Origin: an uncultured Bacteroidota bacterium | GTDB lineage: Bacteria; Bacteroidota; Bacteroidia; Chitinophagales; Chitinophagaceae | Direction: 5' to 3' | Length of the DNA stretch: 22,732 bases | Assembly: GCA_938008665.1 (NCBI GenBank) | Contig: CALLKA010000007.1 | Span: forward strand, 1-22,732 | Notes under the pieces: generated by a model | The model's database searches: none | The model's input: the letters and a program-made list of their open reading frames with translations, nothing else | What the model was told of the DNA's origin: nothing | Shown: positions 7,849-16,218 of the stretch, piece after piece | Layout of the letters: each line of letters begins with the position of its first letter | Position numbering within the stretch: position 1 is the first letter of the stretch | Program-made: the position numbers and the translations under genes

Positions 7849-8760
7849 ATGAAATTAAAATATATCTATAGTACACTCTTTATAACATTATTACATATGT
7901 CAAATGCTACTGCACAATATTTACCGCTCTATAAAAATATACCAAATTATATTGATGCCATTAATGAGGAAGTGATTACGCATGATGGCATTTTAAGAAT
8001 AGGGAAAGTGTCCATACCTGGTTACCAATATTTTAGAGCCGGCAATGATGCTATTAAAAGACCCTGCGTGATTATTTGTCCAGGTGGAGGGTACGGTATA
8101 TTGGCTTCGACACATGAAGGCACAGATGTGGCAAGCTTTTTTAATTCCATTGGCGTAAATGCAATTGTATTAAAATATAGAATTCCTAGTAGCACACATC
8201 AAGTTAATAAATCAATAGCACCATTACAGGATGCGCAGCAAGCTATTTATTTAGCTAGGACAAACGCAGATGAATGGGGCATTGACGCCAATAAGATAGG
8301 CATCATGGGCTTTTCCGCCGGCGGACACCTTGCTTCAACAGCAGCCACCCATTTTGAAGATGTTAAAGTAACCAATCCAGGAAATACTTCCTACCGTCCC
8401 GATTTCCAGATACTAATTTATCCCGTAATTAGCTTTAGTAGTTATGGTCATAAAGGATCAAGGGATAATTTAATTGGGCCAGTTATTAATGAGGATCAAG
8501 TACATTATTTTAGCAATGAAGAACATATCAACAAAAATGCACCACCTGCCTTTTTAGTACATGCAAAGGATGATGCTTCTGTTCCTGTAGCAAATTCAAT
8601 GAATTATTTCAAAAAATTACAAGAAAATCAAGTTCCTTCAGAAGTATACCTTTTTGAAAAAGGAGGGCATGGATTTGGAATGAAAAACAATACTAGTGAA
8701 GTTTTCTGGCCCCAATTAATGCAACAATGGTTGATAAAAAATAATATTATAAATAAGTAG
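7849..8760 (+). CDS. Secreted alpha/beta-hydrolase, acetyl-esterase-like
   Basis: The 303-residue product has a signal peptide (residues 1-23, ending NATAQ) and one alpha/beta-hydrolase domain. The oxyanion segment is CPGGGYG at 77-83, the nucleophile elbow is G154-F-S156-A-G-G, the acid is in AKDDASVP (D242, with D241 beside it), and the base is H274 in KGGHGFGM. This pattern matches the carbohydrate-esterase-like hydrolases (BD-FAE / acetylxylan esterase type) that Bacteroidota export to deacylate plant polysaccharides. The substrate is not fixed by sequence. A 128-base upstream gap separates it from the small zinc-ribbon gene, which is divergent. It converges on the sugar transporter gene with a shared terminator. 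Confidence 0.86.
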   Translation: MKLKYIYSTLFITLLHMSNATAQYLPLYKNIPNYIDAINEEVITHDGILRIGKVSIPGYQYFRAGNDAIKRPCVIICPGGGYGILASTHEGTDVASFFNSIGVNAIVLKYRIPSSTHQVNKSIAPLQDAQQAIYLARTNADEWGIDANKIGIMGFSAGGHLASTAATHFEDVKVTNPGNTSYRPDFQILIYPVISFSSYGHKGSRDNLIGPVINEDQVHYFSNEEHINKNAPPAFLVHAKDDASVPVANSMNYFKKLQENQVPSEVYLFEKGGHGFGMKNNTSEVFWPQLMQQWLIKNNIINK

Positions 8761-8762
8761 CA

Positions 8763-8797
8763 AAAAAATACGCATCTTTATTTGATGCGTATTTTTT
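8763..8797. terminator. Bidirectional rho-independent terminator
   Basis: Fourteen-base perfect arms (8763-8776 and 8784-8797, core TACGCATC/GATGCGTA) enclose a seven-base loop. A-tract and T-tract at the outer ends give U-runs in both directions. It lies between the convergent esterase and transporter genes and should stop both. Confidence 0.9.
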
Positions 8798-8813
8798 AAA
8801 GAACGTATTTTGT

Positions 8814-10058
8814 TTACTTTTTTACTTCGCTGCCTTTCCATCCAAAAAAGGCGACCACCAAAAAGGCAACCATCGGAACGATATAGCCCATTTGAATATT
8901 ACCTGTTTGGTCAGATATGAGTCCAAATATTCTTGGTAATACTGCACCTCCAACAATCGCCATAATAATTAAGCTGCTCCCCATTTCGGTATCGGAACCT
9001 AGGTCCTTTATGCCTAATGAAAAAATTGTGGGGAACATCACTGACATAAAAAAGGCCATACCTATTAACGCATAAATAGTGATAATACCATGTGAAAATA
9101 TGGCAACAATACAAAGCAGTGTAGCTAATAAGCCATACACCGTCAATAATTTATTGGGCTTGAAATAATTCATTAAAAAAGTACCCGTAAAACGACCAAT
9201 TAAAAAAGCCAATGCAGCAAAACTTAAATAATCAGCTGCTTGTATTTGATCAATTGCTGCTGCTTCGGTAGCAAATAAAATAAACAAACTAAACACACAG
9301 ACTTGTGCGCCCACATAAAAAAATTGAGTAATCACGGCCCATTTTAAATGAGCATGCTTAAAGGTACCTAATACCGTTGCCTTTTCACCACCTTCTTTTT
9401 TAGTTCTGATATCTGGTAATTTTACCAAATAAAACAAAACAGCGATAATGATTAAAACAATACCAAGAATAGTATAAGGTGTTTTAACCGTATATGCTTC
9501 CGATGCTAATGCAGCTTGCCTAACTGATTCACTCATTGCGCTTAATTCAGCATCTGAATTTCCCTTTGTTAAAATTACCCTCGCTCCAATTGCAGGGGCT
9601 AAAAATGCAGCCAGCCCATTAAAGGATTGTGCCAGGTTTAAACGTTGTGTGGAAGAACTAGGATCCCCTAATGCCGATGCATAGGGATTGGCAGCCGTTT
9701 CCAATATGGTTAATCCAGAAGCAATCACAAAGGAAGCAAACAAAAAATAGAGGTAAGATTGATTGTTAGCGGCAGGTACAAATAAAAATGCACCCACTGC
9801 AAATAAAAGAAGACCTATGATAATTCCGGTTTTATAGCCCAGTCTTTTCATCACCATACCCGCAGGCAGGGCCATAAAAAAATAAGCGATATATACCGCC
9901 GAATCCACTAGTGTAGATTGGGTCGTAGTTAAGGTAAATGACTTTTTTAGATGGGGTATTAAAATGGGAACGAGATTGTTAGCAAAACCCCATAAAAAAA
10001 ATAAACAAGTAATTAATATAAAAGGGATTAAATGGTTGGTTGTTTTTTGTGATGTCAT
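8814..10058 (-). CDS. MFS sugar transporter, FucP-like (FHS family)
   Basis: This 414-residue protein is a 12-helix major facilitator of the fucose/glucose-galactose:H+ symporter family. The N-terminal signature FFLWGFANNLVPILIP is typical of the family; many hydrophobic helices follow, with a central hydrophilic loop around RTKKEGGEK between the two halves. The inner membrane carrier should import a hexose or deoxyhexose by proton symport. I place the start at the ATG at 10056-10058 (MTSQKTTNH). The frame runs open to 10097, but that extension would overlap a likely -7 box and lacks family similarity. A mutarotase of the rhamnose/fucose type is encoded 11 kb away in the same window, so deoxysugar uptake is plausible but not proven. 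Confidence 0.9.
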   Translation of the reverse strand: MTSQKTTNHLIPFILITCLFFLWGFANNLVPILIPHLKKSFTLTTTQSTLVDSAVYIAYFFMALPAGMVMKRLGYKTGIIIGLLLFAVGAFLFVPAANNQSYLYFLFASFVIASGLTILETAANPYASALGDPSSSTQRLNLAQSFNGLAAFLAPAIGARVILTKGNSDAELSAMSESVRQAALASEAYTVKTPYTILGIVLIIIAVLFYLVKLPDIRTKKEGGEKATVLGTFKHAHLKWAVITQFFYVGAQVCVFSLFILFATEAAAIDQIQAADYLSFAALAFLIGRFTGTFLMNYFKPNKLLTVYGLLATLLCIVAIFSHGIITIYALIGMAFFMSVMFPTIFSLGIKDLGSDTEMGSSLIIMAIVGGAVLPRIFGLISDQTGNIQMGYIVPMVAFLVVAFFGWKGSEVKK

Positions 10059-10104
10059 AAGTGGATCAATTATAATTAAATATAATTCAAGCAGCACTAA
10101 TAAA

Positions 10105-10112
10105 CAAAATTA
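10105..10112 (-). promoter_or_regulatory. Candidate -7 box of the FucP-like transporter gene
   Basis: The octamer reads TAATTTTG on the minus strand, a perfect TAnnTTTG match, 46 bases upstream of the chosen ATG. No convincing -33 TTTG is visible at the usual spacing, so support is moderate. If real, it rules out the longer reading of the transporter. Confidence 0.35.
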
Positions 10113-10188
10113 TATATAATCAAATACTAAAATAATTTGTATCTTAACAAATCGATTTAACACATTTGTAAAATATTAATTGTTATTT

Positions 10189-10968
10189 ATGAAAAAAGGA
10201 TACTTATTAGGTATGATTTTATTGGTTTTGTTTCAATTATCGGTTAATGCCAAATCAATACCAAGGGAATTCTATTTAATTAAAATATATCACTGCACTA
10301 CACAAATTCAATTAAATCATATTGACGATTATTTAGAAAAAACGTATTTACCATTTTTACACAATAATGGTATAAACAAAGTAGGCGTGTTTGCGCCCAT
10401 CATGAATGACACCAGTGCTGATAAAAGAATATATGTATGGATCCCATTAAAAAACTTAAACCAGCTAGATGTCTTAGATCAAGTATATGAAAAATTGGAT
10501 CCATTTGGTGATGACGCTTTGATACATTTAGATAACAAGGACAGTAGTTTGCCTTATACGCGTATAGAAAGTATTTTAACAAAAGCATTTAAACTGCAGC
10601 CACAATTTGAAAAATCATCAGATTTAGCAAAATCAAACAATCGCATTTTTGAGTATCGTAGTTATGAAAGTCCTACCGAGGAAATGCACTTAAGAAAAAT
10701 TAATATGTTTAATGAAGGACAAGAAATTGAAATATTTAAACGCTTAAATTTTAATGCTATATTTTATTCAAAAGCTTTGGTTGGCGCTAGGACACCTAAT
10801 TTAATTTATATGACTAGCTTTAATGACATGAATGACCGCAATGCACATTGGGAAGCATTTAAGCAGGACCCAACTTGGAAAAAAATATCTGTTGCGAAAG
10901 AATACCTAAAAATTGTAAATAGAAACGAAACTATTTTAATGAAGGCAAAAAATTACGCTGATTTTTAA
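10189..10968 (+). CDS. Exported NIPSNAP-family protein
   Basis: The 259-residue product has a signal peptide (residues 1-20, ending LSVNA) and two consecutive ferredoxin-like halves typical of NIPSNAP proteins. The first half begins REFYLIKIYHC and ends with an Ile-Tyr-Val-Trp-Ile strand. The second begins RIFEYRSYESPTEE and ends with a WEAFKQDPTWKK segment. The family is of uncertain function; exported two-domain forms are common in Bacteroidota, often near carbohydrate genes. I chose the ATG at 10189, since an upstream TTG at 10180 adds only three residues ahead of the signal peptide. A possible promoter (TTTG 10136-10139, CACATTTG 10161-10168) precedes it. It converges on the large serine hydrolase gene, separated by a long perfect stem-loop. 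Confidence 0.85.
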   Translation: MKKGYLLGMILLVLFQLSVNAKSIPREFYLIKIYHCTTQIQLNHIDDYLEKTYLPFLHNNGINKVGVFAPIMNDTSADKRIYVWIPLKNLNQLDVLDQVYEKLDPFGDDALIHLDNKDSSLPYTRIESILTKAFKLQPQFEKSSDLAKSNNRIFEYRSYESPTEEMHLRKINMFNEGQEIEIFKRLNFNAIFYSKALVGARTPNLIYMTSFNDMNDRNAHWEAFKQDPTWKKISVAKEYLKIVNRNETILMKAKNYADF

Positions 10969-10981
10969 TGCTGCATTCTTG

Positions 10982-11021
10982 ACGTTTAAAATATTCAACA
11001 AAGTTTGAATATTTTAAACGT
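10982..11021. terminator. Perfect 17-bp stem-loop between convergent genes
   Basis: The arms 10982-10998 and 11005-11021 are exact reverse complements around a six-base loop (CAAAGT). The hairpin starts 13 bases after the NIPSNAP stop and ends 13 bases before the convergent serine hydrolase stop. There is no T-run on either side, so it is an atypical terminator. It may instead act as a 3' end stabiliser or transcript barrier for both genes. Confidence 0.6.
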
Positions 11022-11034
11022 TGAATAATTAATA

Positions 11035-12573
11035 TCAGTTATTTTCTATTGTCAAATGATACTCCTGAATTAATGCAGGATTTTCAGGAGTTAATGTGAA
11101 TGCTAATCTAACTTTTCCCTTTACACAATCAATGATACAATAACCCCTCAATTGATTTTCAGGAATCATCGCATTTACTTGAATGATATTGCCCATTTTT
11201 TTAAAAATGGCATCCGCTGAATTTTTTAAATCTTCAATTGGATAGTCCTCAAAAAAGTTTTCGGCAAATATCGGCATTGATTTGTCCCAATGCGTAATCA
11301 CTTTTACCAATTGCCTTTGTCTTTCAATTAAGATATTGGAAACTTTAATGGGCCTTGGTTTTAATTGTGCTAATTGAATCAAGGTATCTAAAACAATAAG
11401 ATTAATTCTTGAGGTAGGTGCATATGTTACATTCGCAAATAATATCACACCAATTCCATAATCAGGTAAAAAACGCCAATTGGATCCAAATCCAGGCAAA
11501 CCCCCACTATGGCCAACACTTTTCTTTGCTTCTGCATCTATCGTCCAATTTAATCCATAGCTATAACTACTTGTAGTCGCGAATTTTTTTCCGCTCGGAA
11601 AAATTGTATTTGGATTTAATCCAGTAAAACGTGCGGGTTGGTGCATTTCTCTAACACTACTCCTTTTAATTGGGAAGGTTTCCGCGCCATCTCTAGCAGG
11701 CCAGGCATCCTCGTGCAATGCAACATACTTACTAAACATATCAATGGAAGTAATCATACCGCCCATGGCACCATAAATGCCATTTTTTAATGGTTGTTCT
11801 TTTCGCCATTGTTCATTGATATAACGATAACCATTCGCAAATAAATTTTTGGGGACATCGGTGTATTCAAAACTGGTACCCTGCATTGATAAAGGCGCTA
11901 AAATATTTTTAGCAATATAGGTGTCATATGTCAACCCTGAAACTTTATGTATGATATATCCCAACATCGCAAACCCCAAATTACTATACTCATATTCCAA
12001 TCCTGCAGTATTTGATAAGGATAATTGACTTTTGATTAATGTATTTAATTCTTCTTCCGTATCTGCTAATTGTCGATCTCCCCAGGGATTATCTTCAGGA
12101 AAACCTGCACTATGGGTCATTAAATGTCGAATAGTCATCAATGGAGCATCTTTCGTAAGTCCTTGCCCCTTTAATGCGGGTATATATTTTTCAACAGCAT
12201 CATCCAATTGAAGCTTTCCATCATCTCTTAATTTTAAAATGGCCAAAGCGGTAAAACTTTTTGACATGGAGGCAATACGGAACATGGAAGCAGAAGTTGC
12301 AGGTATTTTTTCTTCCAAATTTGCATAGCCCCCATTGCCTTTATACACTAGTTGCCCGTCAACCACTATTCCAAAGGCATAACCAGGAAAATGATTCTTA
12401 AAGGCGAACTCTTTATATAATTGATCAATGAGCGGGAATGTCTTTGCAATACGTTCATTTCGAGTTGCATCTTGGTACGTTGATTTTGTATCCAACCTTG
12501 CTACCTGTGCATTCAAGATGAAGCCATTGACAATCAAAATAATTGTCATGTAATAACGAAACTTATATTTCAT
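11035..12573 (-). CDS. Secreted serine hydrolase, beta-lactamase-related, with C-terminal extension
   Basis: This 512-residue protein starts with a signal peptide (hydrophobic residues 9-20, cleavage near A22-Q23). A full serine beta-lactamase-type domain follows: nucleophile S102-M-S-K105, Y196-S-N198, and H355-S-G357 in place of KTG. These three motifs define the esterase/peptidase subgroup (EstB, D-aminopeptidase-like). After about residue 395 an extra domain of about 115 residues with mixed beta strands, of the kind appended to many Bacteroidota serine hydrolases, reaches the C terminus. Substrate unknown: peptides, esters or cell-wall fragments are all possible. It is transcribed alone, convergent with the NIPSNAP gene and divergent from the S9 peptidase gene. 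A perfect -7 box reading TAATTTTG lies upstream at 12681-12688. Confidence 0.9.
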   Translation of the reverse strand: MKYKFRYYMTIILIVNGFILNAQVARLDTKSTYQDATRNERIAKTFPLIDQLYKEFAFKNHFPGYAFGIVVDGQLVYKGNGGYANLEEKIPATSASMFRIASMSKSFTALAILKLRDDGKLQLDDAVEKYIPALKGQGLTKDAPLMTIRHLMTHSAGFPEDNPWGDRQLADTEEELNTLIKSQLSLSNTAGLEYEYSNLGFAMLGYIIHKVSGLTYDTYIAKNILAPLSMQGTSFEYTDVPKNLFANGYRYINEQWRKEQPLKNGIYGAMGGMITSIDMFSKYVALHEDAWPARDGAETFPIKRSSVREMHQPARFTGLNPNTIFPSGKKFATTSSYSYGLNWTIDAEAKKSVGHSGGLPGFGSNWRFLPDYGIGVILFANVTYAPTSRINLIVLDTLIQLAQLKPRPIKVSNILIERQRQLVKVITHWDKSMPIFAENFFEDYPIEDLKNSADAIFKKMGNIIQVNAMIPENQLRGYCIIDCVKGKVRLAFTLTPENPALIQEYHLTIENN

Positions 12574-12651
12574 AAAAAAAATTTATCTAATTTAAAACAT
12601 ATTTCATTAGTTCATTACCTTTTATAAAAAAAGGGAGGCACAAGTAGGTAG

Positions 12652-12671
12652 ATTACCACTAATTTGGTAAT
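12652..12671. repeat. Short inverted repeat in the divergent spacer
   Basis: ATTACCA (12652-12658) and TGGTAAT (12665-12671) pair around a six-base centre, 21 bases before the S9 peptidase start. It could be an operator for either divergent gene or a leader hairpin; no function can be assigned. Confidence 0.35.
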
Positions 12672-12680
12672 TTTCTTATA

Positions 12681-12688
12681 CAAAATTA
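12681..12688 (-). promoter_or_regulatory. Candidate -7 box of the serine hydrolase gene
   Basis: The site reads TAATTTTG on the minus strand, a perfect TAnnTTTG match, 107 bases upstream of the start at 12573. No clear -33 element is seen, and the S9 peptidase start (12693) lies only five bases to the right, so the divergent units would nearly touch. Confidence 0.3.
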
Positions 12689-12692
12689 TACT

Positions 12693-15176
12693 ATGCGTAA
12701 ACACATTTTACTTATTATTCTTTTCCTACCCTTTTTGGCCATGAGTCAGCAAAAGGCTAATTATTTTTTAGCAGCCAGGTTCGCTCCTAAAAAATTAGAC
12801 AAAATGATTTTCTCCTTGTCAATTGATCCGCATTGGCTAAAGCTTTCAAATAAGTTTTGGTATACTTACGAAACCAGTGAAGGCAAACAATGGAATATTG
12901 TGGACCCTGTGAAAGGAGAAAAAAAGACAATGTTTAATAGAGACAAGATTGCAGCCGAATTAACTAAAATAATTAAGGACCCATTTGATGGACAGCACCT
13001 ACCAATTGATTCTTTAAAATTCATCAAAGATGAAAATTGGATTCAGTTTGAAGTAAAAAGCACCATTGAAATAAATAAAGATGCGGTTGTTAAGAAAGAT
13101 GCGAAACCAGAAAAAATTAAAAAAACATTTTATTTTGAATACAACCTTATTACAGAGCAGCTCAATGAATTGGTTGGATTTAAAAAACCAAAACGTAAAC
13201 CAAGTTGGGCAAACATTTCTCCTGATGAAAAAATAGTGGTGTTTGGAAGAAATTATAATTTGTTTTATATGGACAAAGAAAATTTCAATAAGGCTATTTT
13301 GAATGACGAGGATAGTACAATTGTTGAACACGCTATTACTAAAGATGGCATTCAAAATTTTAGTTGGCATAGTGAAAGTGCTTATGGTGGTGGTGGAGAA
13401 ACCAATGTCGATGTCGAAAAAAATAAAAACAAAAGAAAACCGGTTTACGGTTTGTGGAGTGAGAATAGCAAACATCTCGCTATCACTAAAGTGGATAATC
13501 GAAAAGTAAAAGATTTATGGGTGATCAATAGTATTGCTGAACCAAGGCCTACGCTAGAAACTTATAAATATTGGATGCCCGGCGAAAAAGAGGCGCCGAT
13601 GGACCATTTGATGATTGTTGATATGACTGCATTTAGCTATAAAGAAATAGATGTATCCTTATTTAAAAATCAAGATGTTGCTGTTTGGAATAAAACAGCC
13701 AATGTAAATGCCAGAGACGATGAACATAGGCCAAATATTTGGTTAGGTACCAATGATCAGCTTTATTTAGCGCGCACCAGTCGTGATTTGAAAAAAATTG
13801 ACCAATGTGTTGTTAATATTAATACGGGTGTCGTAAAAACATTAATTGAAGAAAGTTTAAATACTTATGTTGAAATTAAAAAACCAGGATTGGTTAAGAA
13901 TGGCGAGGAAATAATTGAATGGAGCGAACGTGATGGCTGGGCACATTTGTATTTACATGACAAAGAGGGAAAAGTAAAAAATCAAATTACCCAAGGTCCT
14001 TGGCATATTGAAGATGTCGTATCCATTGATGAAGATAAAAGAGTGGTTTACTTTTCAGCGAACGGCAGAGAAAATGTCAATAACAACACTAAGGAGGATC
14101 CTTACTATTTGCATTTATACAAAGTGAACTTTGATGGCACAGGTTTACAATTATTGAACCCTGGAAATTTTGACAATAACTTTAGTATGAACGATAAGAA
14201 AAATTATTTTGTAAATAATTCATCTCGCGTTAATGCAACACCGGCGTCGGCATTATATTCAGCTGAAGGGAAAAAATTAATGGACTTGGAATCAGCTGAC
14301 TTAAGCTCCCTATTTTCAGCAGGTTATAAATTTCCAGAAACATTTAAAGTAAAAGCAGATGATGGCATTACTGATATTTTTGGTGTTATGTATAAACCTT
14401 ATGATTTTGATAGTACTAAAAAGTATCCAATTATTGAATATGTGTATCCTGGACCTCAAACAGAATCCGTAAATAAAAGTTTTAGTAAGGGAATGGATCG
14501 TATTGATCGCTTGGCCCAGTTGGGATTTGTAGTGGTAACCATTGGAAACAGAGGGGGACATCCTGCACGCAGTAAGTGGTATCACAATTATGGTTATGGC
14601 AATTTAAGAGACTATGGATTAGCGGATAAAAAAGCAGCAATTGAACAATTAGCTGACCGATTTACCTTTATTGATCGTGATAAAGTGGGCATCCACGGTC
14701 ATAGTGGTGGCGGTTTTATGAGTACCGCAGCTATGTTTGCTTATCCTGATATTTTTAAAGTAGCAGTAAGCAATGCTGGTAATCATGATAATAGTGTTTA
14801 CAATAGATGGTGGAGTGAAAAACACAATGGGGTGAAAGAAAATATTTCTGATAAAGGGGATACTACCTTCTCTTATATGATTGATAAAAACCCAGACATT
14901 GCAAAAAATTTAAAAGGAAAACTATTATTGATTCACGGAGAAATTGATAATAACGTTCATCCTGCAAACACCCTTCGTGTGGTGAATGCTTTAATCAAGG
15001 CCAATAAGCGCTTTGACATGTTAATTTTACCTACACAACGACATGGGTTTGGAGACATGAGTGAATATTGGTTCTGGAAAACAGCCGATTACTTTTCAAA
15101 ATATTTATTGGGAGATCACACAGAAAGGTCTGTTGATATTGAAGAGTTGAATAAAGAAATTGAAAGGAAAAAATAA
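12693..15176 (+). CDS. S9-family prolyl peptidase, dipeptidyl-peptidase-IV-like
   Basis: This 827-residue exported protein has a signal peptide (residues 1-19, ending AMSQQ). An N-terminal beta-propeller-like region of about 540 residues gates the active site, and the C-terminal alpha/beta-hydrolase domain is of the prolyl oligopeptidase family. The catalytic triad is visible: S671 in GHSGGGF, D752 in HGEIDNNVHP and H784 in PTQRHGFGD. Family members cleave dipeptides or small peptides after proline or alanine and work in the periplasm, where they help peptide feeding. Length and order match the DPP-IV group. It is a single gene with its own terminator downstream. With the M28 peptidase at 1291-2586 it gives two exported exopeptidases in this window. 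Confidence 0.92.
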   Translation: MRKHILLIILFLPFLAMSQQKANYFLAARFAPKKLDKMIFSLSIDPHWLKLSNKFWYTYETSEGKQWNIVDPVKGEKKTMFNRDKIAAELTKIIKDPFDGQHLPIDSLKFIKDENWIQFEVKSTIEINKDAVVKKDAKPEKIKKTFYFEYNLITEQLNELVGFKKPKRKPSWANISPDEKIVVFGRNYNLFYMDKENFNKAILNDEDSTIVEHAITKDGIQNFSWHSESAYGGGGETNVDVEKNKNKRKPVYGLWSENSKHLAITKVDNRKVKDLWVINSIAEPRPTLETYKYWMPGEKEAPMDHLMIVDMTAFSYKEIDVSLFKNQDVAVWNKTANVNARDDEHRPNIWLGTNDQLYLARTSRDLKKIDQCVVNINTGVVKTLIEESLNTYVEIKKPGLVKNGEEIIEWSERDGWAHLYLHDKEGKVKNQITQGPWHIEDVVSIDEDKRVVYFSANGRENVNNNTKEDPYYLHLYKVNFDGTGLQLLNPGNFDNNFSMNDKKNYFVNNSSRVNATPASALYSAEGKKLMDLESADLSSLFSAGYKFPETFKVKADDGITDIFGVMYKPYDFDSTKKYPIIEYVYPGPQTESVNKSFSKGMDRIDRLAQLGFVVVTIGNRGGHPARSKWYHNYGYGNLRDYGLADKKAAIEQLADRFTFIDRDKVGIHGHSGGGFMSTAAMFAYPDIFKVAVSNAGNHDNSVYNRWWSEKHNGVKENISDKGDTTFSYMIDKNPDIAKNLKGKLLLIHGEIDNNVHPANTLRVVNALIKANKRFDMLILPTQRHGFGDMSEYWFWKTADYFSKYLLGDHTERSVDIEELNKEIERKK

Positions 15177-15195
15177 GTAAAAATAAATTTGGCAC

Positions 15196-15231
15196 AAGCC
15201 TCTTCGTTTATTCGGGGAGGCTTTTATTTTT
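15196..15231 (+). terminator. Rho-independent terminator of the S9 peptidase gene
   Basis: AAGCCTCTTC (15196-15205) pairs with GGGGAGGCTT (15214-15223), including two G-U pairs, around an eight-base loop. T-rich sequence follows. The T-tract overlaps the stop codon of the convergent cytochrome gene (15224-15226). Confidence 0.8.
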
Positions 15232-16213
15232 TTGCCAACTTTGCCAATTGTATGGGTTCGAAGGGACCGTATCTATGTTGCGTTACTGAAAAAGTATCTG
15301 CATAAGGGCCAAAAGGATAATCAAACGGTTTGGTTGCAAGCACTGGCCAGTCCTTGGATTTGTCCTTAGTAGGTCTTGAATGGGAGCTAATATAAGCTGC
15401 TACATCCCAAGCTTGTTGTGTTGTTAAAGTGGGATTACGATAGTTGACCGGATTGGGCATATTGTTTTTGATGAACCCTGCTAATTTTGAAAGCTGATTA
15501 ATACCTGCAGCATCGTTGTAACTGTGTGCGCCCCAAAGTGGCGGGTATTCATACATATTTCCTTCCTTATTCATTAGCCCCTCGCCATTGTTGCCATGGC
15601 ATTTTTGACAGTATTGGGTGTATACATAAACTCCATTTTTAGGGTTTGCTGCTACATTGAGTTGCGGAATGAGTTCAATCCCAGAGCCCCTTACTTTTTT
15701 GCCTTTGGGTACGGCTTCCCCTAACCATTTTATATACGCATAAATTGCTTTTATTTCTTTTGAATTCGTATCTAAGGCCTTCCCATTTAAACTACGCTCC
15801 ATGCAATCATTGATTCTTTTATAAATAGTTTCAATGGATCCAGATCGTTCTCTAAATTTTGGATAGGTTGAAAAAACAGCACCATAATTCAAACCCCAGG
15901 GTTTGGTGCCAGCTTCTAAATGACAGTTTTGGCAATTCATTCCATTAGTTGAATGTTGCACTATTCCTTTAGGCCCTAAATATTTTGATGTATGTGCGAC
16001 CAACTCATAACCATACCTGATGAGTGGCCCATTTTGATTTGAATCTAAAGGAATTTGATATTGCGAAGGGCCCACCCAAGCACTAGTATCCTTTTTGTTT
16101 ATATCCATTTGGGCACTTTGTTCAATATATGCATTTCCGAATTTATATTCCCTATATATCCCGTTACCAATAAGATATATAAAACCTATGATATATAAAA
16201 ACTTTTTTAACAT
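15224..16213 (-). CDS. Dihaem cytochrome c, TsdA-like thiosulfate dehydrogenase
   Basis: This 329-residue protein has an N-terminal hydrophobic helix (residues 5-18) for export or anchoring and two c-type haem sites, C94-Q-N-C97-H98 and C202-Q-K-C205-H206. Between them, C137 sits in RINDCMERSLNGK. This matches the conserved cysteine that acts as an unusual axial ligand to haem 1 in thiosulfate dehydrogenase TsdA. M252 (NNMPNP) is a candidate distal ligand for haem 2. TsdA couples two thiosulfates into tetrathionate, or the reverse, in the periplasm and passes electrons to cytochrome c. It is the last gene of a probable operon, five bases after the DsrE-like gene, downstream of a persulfide dioxygenase. 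The direction of catalysis and the true substrate are inferred; a generic sulfur-compound cytochrome is the alternative. Confidence 0.8.
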   Translation of the reverse strand: MLKKFLYIIGFIYLIGNGIYREYKFGNAYIEQSAQMDINKKDTSAWVGPSQYQIPLDSNQNGPLIRYGYELVAHTSKYLGPKGIVQHSTNGMNCQNCHLEAGTKPWGLNYGAVFSTYPKFRERSGSIETIYKRINDCMERSLNGKALDTNSKEIKAIYAYIKWLGEAVPKGKKVRGSGIELIPQLNVAANPKNGVYVYTQYCQKCHGNNGEGLMNKEGNMYEYPPLWGAHSYNDAAGINQLSKLAGFIKNNMPNPVNYRNPTLTTQQAWDVAAYISSHSRPTKDKSKDWPVLATKPFDYPFGPYADTFSVTQHRYGPFEPIQLAKLAKK

Positions 16214-16218
16214 CTAAA

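Noticed and set aside
10059..10097. Thirteen-residue extension of the FucP-like transporter
   Set aside because: It is hydrophobic without family similarity and would start within about eight bases of a perfect -7 box, so the ATG at 10058 is preferred.
13014..13475. Long minus-strand frame (153 codons) inside the S9 peptidase gene
   Set aside because: It is very rich in Phe and Ile, as expected from the complement of a Lys/Asn-rich coding strand, and lacks any motif.
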